Positions 61,083-64,000 of a stretch of 64,000 nucleotides of DNA are shown piece by piece. The stretch comes from an uncultured Pelagibacteraceae bacterium. GTDB lineage: Bacteria > Pseudomonadota > Alphaproteobacteria > Pelagibacterales > Pelagibacteraceae. The first letter of the stretch is position 1, and the number at the start of each line of letters is the position of its first letter. The notes beneath the pieces are model-generated. The model was not told where the DNA came from and ran no database searches. It was given only the letters and a program-made list of their open reading frames with translations. The stretch covers positions 1 to 64,000 of the forward strand of contig CACDZF010000002.1 in assembly GCA_902557385.1 (NCBI GenBank), in the 5' to 3' direction. Made by a program: the position numbers and the translations under genes.

Positions 61083-62261
61083 ATGATTAAAAAAAAGAAG
61101 TCAGCGAAGTCTTTAATTACTTCAAGACGTAAATTTTTTAAGAAAGCTGCTACTGCCGGTGCTGTGATAGCTGGAGGTGCTTTTTTAGCAGGTTGTGACC
61201 AGCAAGGGGGTGGCTTTGGCGCGAGAGGAAAAAAAGTTACGCTAAAAATGCAAGCGGCATGGCCAAGCGGTGCAAACATCTTTTTTGAAATGGCAGGCGA
61301 CTATGCAAGAATGGTTGAAGAAATGTCAGGAGGAGAACTCAAAATTGACTTGCAACCAGTTGGCTCAGTTGTGAAAACATCTGAAATTGGTCAAGCAGTA
61401 AGCGATGGTACACTAGACATGGGACATTGGGTTACAGCATATTGGTATGGTAAAAATCCAGCTGCTTCATTGTTCGGAACTGGTCCATCTTACGGATTAT
61501 CATCCCAAGAAGTAATGGGTTGGATCGAATACGGCGGAGGTAGAGCTTTGTACGAAGAAACTTTGAAAAAAGTTGGCTTCGACTATGTAGGTTACTTCCA
61601 TATGCCAATGCCAGCGCAGCCTTTTGGATGGTTTAAGAAAAATGTGACAAACGTTTCTGATGTAACAGGTATGAAATATAGAACCGTTGGATTGGCTACG
61701 AACGTCCTTACAGCAATGGGTATGGTGGTAAGACAACTTCCAGGTGGAGAAATACAACCAGCTATGAAGACTGGTCTTATTGATGCTGCAGAGTTTAATA
61801 ACCCAACATCAGACTCACAATTTGGTATGCAGGATGTATCCAAGCATTATCATTTAGGAAGTTTTCACCAATCTCAGGAGATGTTTGAAATTTGTATCAA
61901 TAAGAAAAGACTAAATAGTTTATCACCAAAACACCAAGCAATTTTAAAGTACGCTGCTGGTAGTGCAAATAGTGATAACTACTTTAAAGCTTTAGTTCGT
62001 TATTCTGCAGATTTAAGCAAGTTGATGAATGAGCATAAGGTTAATGTTTATCAGACTTCTGATGCAATTCTTTCTGAACAATTGAAAGGATGGGATAAAG
62101 TAGTGGGTGAATTTTCTGCGAAAGATCCATTCTTCAAGAAAATTGTAGATTCACAGAAGAAATATGCAAAAACAGTAATGAAATATCTTCTTATGAACCA
62201 ACCAAACTACAGGTTGGCTTATGAGAATGAGTTTGGATCTTTAGGCGACGTAAAGATTTAA
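61083..62261 (+). CDS. dctP: TRAP transporter solute receptor DctP, Tat-exported lipoprotein
   Basis: 392-residue extracytoplasmic receptor of a tripartite ATP-independent periplasmic transporter. N-terminus has a twin-arginine motif SRRKFFKK (residues 14-21), a hydrophobic Ala/Gly segment and a lipobox LAGC with Cys38 and Asp at +2. The receptor body resembles the TakP / lactate-type branch: WPSGANIFFEMAGDYARMVEEMSGGELKI, MKYRTVGLATNVLTAMGMVVRQLPGGEIQPAMKTGLIDAAEFNNP. Ligand is probably a 2-oxo or 2-hydroxy acid given the upstream enzymes. GC content is higher than in neighbours. Confidence 0.93.
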   Translation: MIKKKKSAKSLITSRRKFFKKAATAGAVIAGGAFLAGCDQQGGGFGARGKKVTLKMQAAWPSGANIFFEMAGDYARMVEEMSGGELKIDLQPVGSVVKTSEIGQAVSDGTLDMGHWVTAYWYGKNPAASLFGTGPSYGLSSQEVMGWIEYGGGRALYEETLKKVGFDYVGYFHMPMPAQPFGWFKKNVTNVSDVTGMKYRTVGLATNVLTAMGMVVRQLPGGEIQPAMKTGLIDAAEFNNPTSDSQFGMQDVSKHYHLGSFHQSQEMFEICINKKRLNSLSPKHQAILKYAAGSANSDNYFKALVRYSADLSKLMNEHKVNVYQTSDAILSEQLKGWDKVVGEFSAKDPFFKKIVDSQKKYAKTVMKYLLMNQPNYRLAYENEFGSLGDVKI

Positions 62262-62280
62262 ATATTTTAAAATATTATAG

Positions 62281-62310
62281 AAAATGGGGGTTTATTATAA
62301 CCCCCATTTT
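62281..62310 (+). terminator. Terminator/attenuator between dctP and dctQ
   Basis: AAAATGGGGGTT-TATTAT-AACCCCCATTTT, a 12-bp stem with a 6-base loop, followed by more T (TTTTTTT). It lies 20 bases after the dctP stop and 41 bases before dctQ. Partial read-through would give more receptor than membrane subunits, the usual stoichiometry for binding-protein transporters. The A-tract on the left makes it potentially bidirectional. Confidence 0.88.
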
Positions 62311-62351
62311 TTTTTAGACTAATTTCTATTGTGTTGTATGTTTAAGTCTTT

Positions 62352-62915
62352 ATGAAAAAATACATAAATTTTATTGATCAACTTAGCATTAAAGTAGGTA
62401 AATCATTTTCTTGGTGCATACTTATTTTATGTCTCGGAACTTGTTATGAAGTAGTAATGGCATATGCATTCAATAAGCCGACCTTATGGAACTTTGATTT
62501 TAGTCTTCAAATGTATGGTGCAATATTTATGATGGCTGGTGCATACACTTTGGCTACAGAGGCACATGTAAGAGGAGATGTATTGTATAGATTGATGAAA
62601 CCAACTAAACAAGCAAGATTAGATTTAGTTTTATATTTCTTATTTTTTTTCCCAGGTGTAATTGCTTTAACGTTTTATGGTTATGATTACGCTGCCTTAG
62701 CATGGCGTGTACAAGAAACAAGTTGGAGTAGCCCTGCCCAAATACAAATTTATATGGCAAAGTCATTAATTCCACTTTCAGGATTTTTTTTAACTTTACA
62801 GGGTATCAGTGAAGTAATGAAATGCTTAATTTGCATTAAAGAAAAACAGTGGCCAGAGAGAATTATTGTTTCTATGGAGACAGAACAATTGCTAATAAAG
62901 AAACAAGGAAAGTAA
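62352..62915 (+). CDS. dctQ: TRAP transporter small membrane subunit DctQ
   Basis: 187 residues with four membrane segments: IDQLSIKVGKSFSWCILILCLGTCYEVVMAYAF, FSLQMYGAIFMMAGAYTLATEAHVRGDVLYRLM, LVLYFLFFFPGVIALTFYGYDYAALAW, and KSLIPLSGFFLTLQGISEVMKCL. The HVRGDVLY motif and the TSWSSPAQIQIYMAKSLIPLSGFF ending are typical of DctQ. dctM starts 4 bases later. Confidence 0.93.
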   Translation: MKKYINFIDQLSIKVGKSFSWCILILCLGTCYEVVMAYAFNKPTLWNFDFSLQMYGAIFMMAGAYTLATEAHVRGDVLYRLMKPTKQARLDLVLYFLFFFPGVIALTFYGYDYAALAWRVQETSWSSPAQIQIYMAKSLIPLSGFFLTLQGISEVMKCLICIKEKQWPERIIVSMETEQLLIKKQGK

Positions 62916-62919
62916 CGTC

Positions 62920-64000
62920 ATGTATTTCTATATACCTGATCCAGCAGTAGCTATGATTATGCTCGTATTCTTTTTAGGTGCAGTATTATTAGGATTCCCT
63001 ATTGCTTTTACATTAATGGCAGTAGGTATAGGTTTTGGGTATTACGCTTATTTTGATTGGGCGTTGATGGAACATTTGTTTGATAATAGAATTTTTAAAT
63101 TGTTTGTTCAAAACACTTACACGGTTATGGATAATAATGTTTTGACTGCTGTGCCCTTATTTTTGTTCATGGGATATTTAGTAGAAAGAGCAGGAATAGT
63201 ATCAAGATTATTTTTTGCTATCAGACTAGCTTCACATAAACTTCCTGCCTCAATGGCTGTGGCAGCTCTTATAACTTGTGCGCTATTTTCAACAGCAACT
63301 GGGATTATTGGTGCTGTTGTTACTCTAATGGGATTATTGGCATGGCCAGCTATGATAAAAGCTGGATACGACAAAAAATTCGCATCCGGAGTAATTTGTG
63401 CAGGAGGATGTCTTGGAATACTTATTCCACCAAGTATTATGTTAATAGTTTATTCTGTAATTGCTCAACTATCTCCTTTGAGACTGTTTGCAGCTGCAAT
63501 ATTTCCAGGTCTTCTACTAGCATTTCTATATATTTTATATTCTGTATCATTGGCAATTATAAATCCTAAGGTTGCTCCTAAACCAAGTAAAGAGGAAATA
63601 CCTCCGATAGGAAAAATTATTAAAGAGGTTTTCGTATCATTTGTTCCTCTTTTTACGTTAATATTACTTGTATTAGGCACTATTTTAGCAGGCTTGGCTA
63701 CTCCAGCAGAAGCAGCTGCTGTAGGTGCTTTTGGTTCAATTGTACTAGCATTTTTTTACAAAACATTAAAATGGGACAATTTCAAAGATGCAGTTTTTCT
63801 TACAGCAAAAACTTCAGCTATGATTATGTGGTTGTTTGTAGGTTCTTGGACATTTGCATCTGTTTTTTCTTATTTAGGAGGACATGAGGTTTTTGAACAT
63901 TTTTTCAAATCGATTGACATGGCGCCATGGCAATTTTTAGTTTTGACACAATTAATTATTTTTTTATTAGGATGGCCTTTAGAATGGACAGAGATTTTGA
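62920..64000 (+). CDS. dctM: TRAP transporter large membrane subunit DctM (3' end outside window)
   Basis: Not in the ORF track because it has no stop in the window. ATG at 62920 begins MYFYIPDPAVAMIMLVFFLGAVLLGFPIAFTLMAVGIGFG; the frame stays open to base 64000 (about 360 codons). Family motifs are VPLFLFMGYLVERAGI, LFSTATGIIGAVVTLMGLLAWPAMIKAGYDKKFASGVICAGGCLGILIPPSIMLIVYSVIAQLSPLRLFAAAIFPGLL and ILAGLATPAEAAAVGAFGS. It is the Na+-coupled permease of the tripartite system. Confidence 0.95.
   Translation, partial: MYFYIPDPAVAMIMLVFFLGAVLLGFPIAFTLMAVGIGFGYYAYFDWALMEHLFDNRIFKLFVQNTYTVMDNNVLTAVPLFLFMGYLVERAGIVSRLFFAIRLASHKLPASMAVAALITCALFSTATGIIGAVVTLMGLLAWPAMIKAGYDKKFASGVICAGGCLGILIPPSIMLIVYSVIAQLSPLRLFAAAIFPGLLLAFLYILYSVSLAIINPKVAPKPSKEEIPPIGKIIKEVFVSFVPLFTLILLVLGTILAGLATPAEAAAVGAFGSIVLAFFYKTLKWDNFKDAVFLTAKTSAMIMWLFVGSWTFASVFSYLGGHEVFEHFFKSIDMAPWQFLVLTQLIIFLLGWPLEWTEIL

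Noticed and set aside
1-64000. CRISPR arrays, insertion sequences, prophage or integrase genes
   Set aside because: No regularly spaced repeats, transposase-like or phage-like proteins were seen. Homopolymer A/T runs are frequent but are compositional.

Overview
The window is a compact, very AT-rich, gene-dense stretch of bacterial chromosome. Gene order and protein types point to an alphaproteobacterium of the SAR11 / Pelagibacterales kind. The evidence is the low GC content, Lys/Asn/Ile-rich proteins, near-zero intergenic space, the order leuS-lptE-holA-parB-parA-rsmG-mnmG-mnmE-rho-hemJ-hemH-hemE, and small streamlined versions of most proteins. The lineage is inferred from recognition, not from a database search. 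I saw no insertion sequence, prophage, CRISPR array or rRNA. One tRNA is present, tRNA-Gly(GCC).

Region 1 (1-17.1 kb) looks like the chromosomal origin region. The 282-base gap between hemE and ppsR (13401-13682) holds DnaA-box-like 9-mers, an 18-base direct repeat and an almost pure A/T tract. It lies in the same gene context as the Caulobacter origin (hemE / origin / ppsR-maf-aroE-coaE-dnaQ). A parS site, GTTTCACGTGAAAC, sits inside the start of rsmG at about 4.5 kb, next to parA and parB. Genes left of the putative origin run mostly leftward and genes to its right start rightward, as expected for co-orientation with replication. An O-GlcNAc-transferase-like gene interrupts the core block between mnmE and rho.

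Region 2 (17.1-31.4 kb) carries secB, fxsA, a Tim44-like gene, an Smr-domain gene, hslVU, and a his cluster (hisB-hisH-hisA-hisF-hisE). These are followed by HIT and GNAT genes, lolA, ftsK, a UbiH-like oxidase with degenerate FAD motifs, a Lon-N-domain gene, a TPR-sulfotransferase, tRNA-Gly and phhB.

Region 3 (31.4-42 kb) is mostly on the minus strand: purH, a heparinase II/III-like gene, rpe, a YggT-like gene, a two-gene sodium:solute symporter (large subunit with an EF-hand-like loop, plus the DUF4212 small subunit), acs, an EVE-domain gene and tsaD. The symporter and acs together suggest uptake and activation of acetate or a similar small acid.

Region 4 (42-56 kb) has hemC-hemD, an MscS channel, yggT, folD, psiE-like, argG, an IalB-like gene, an aldo/keto reductase, a BI-1 family gene, DUF2794, a YciB/IspZ-type gene, hspQ, the cytochrome c maturation run ccmC-D-E-F-G-H, and a PagL-like gene. 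A long hairpin followed by eight T lies between hspQ and ccmC and may be a small RNA or a terminator.

Region 5 (56-64 kb) is a rightward catabolic block: two tandem FMN 2-hydroxyacid dehydrogenases, a class I aminotransferase, a GlcD/DLD-type FAD oxidase, and a TRAP transporter. Its DctP has a Tat signal plus a lipobox, DctQ follows a terminator, and DctM is cut by the window end. I infer uptake and oxidation of lactate, glycolate or related 2-hydroxy acids of both stereochemistries.

No gene-free stretch exceeds 300 bases. Nine of nine tail-to-tail gene pairs abut within 2 bases or overlap. I found no clearly unprecedented system. The strongest candidates for a second look are the origin/parS layout, the hspQ-ccmC hairpin, the 2-hydroxyacid/TRAP locus with its lipoprotein receptor, and several proteins with changed or added motifs.
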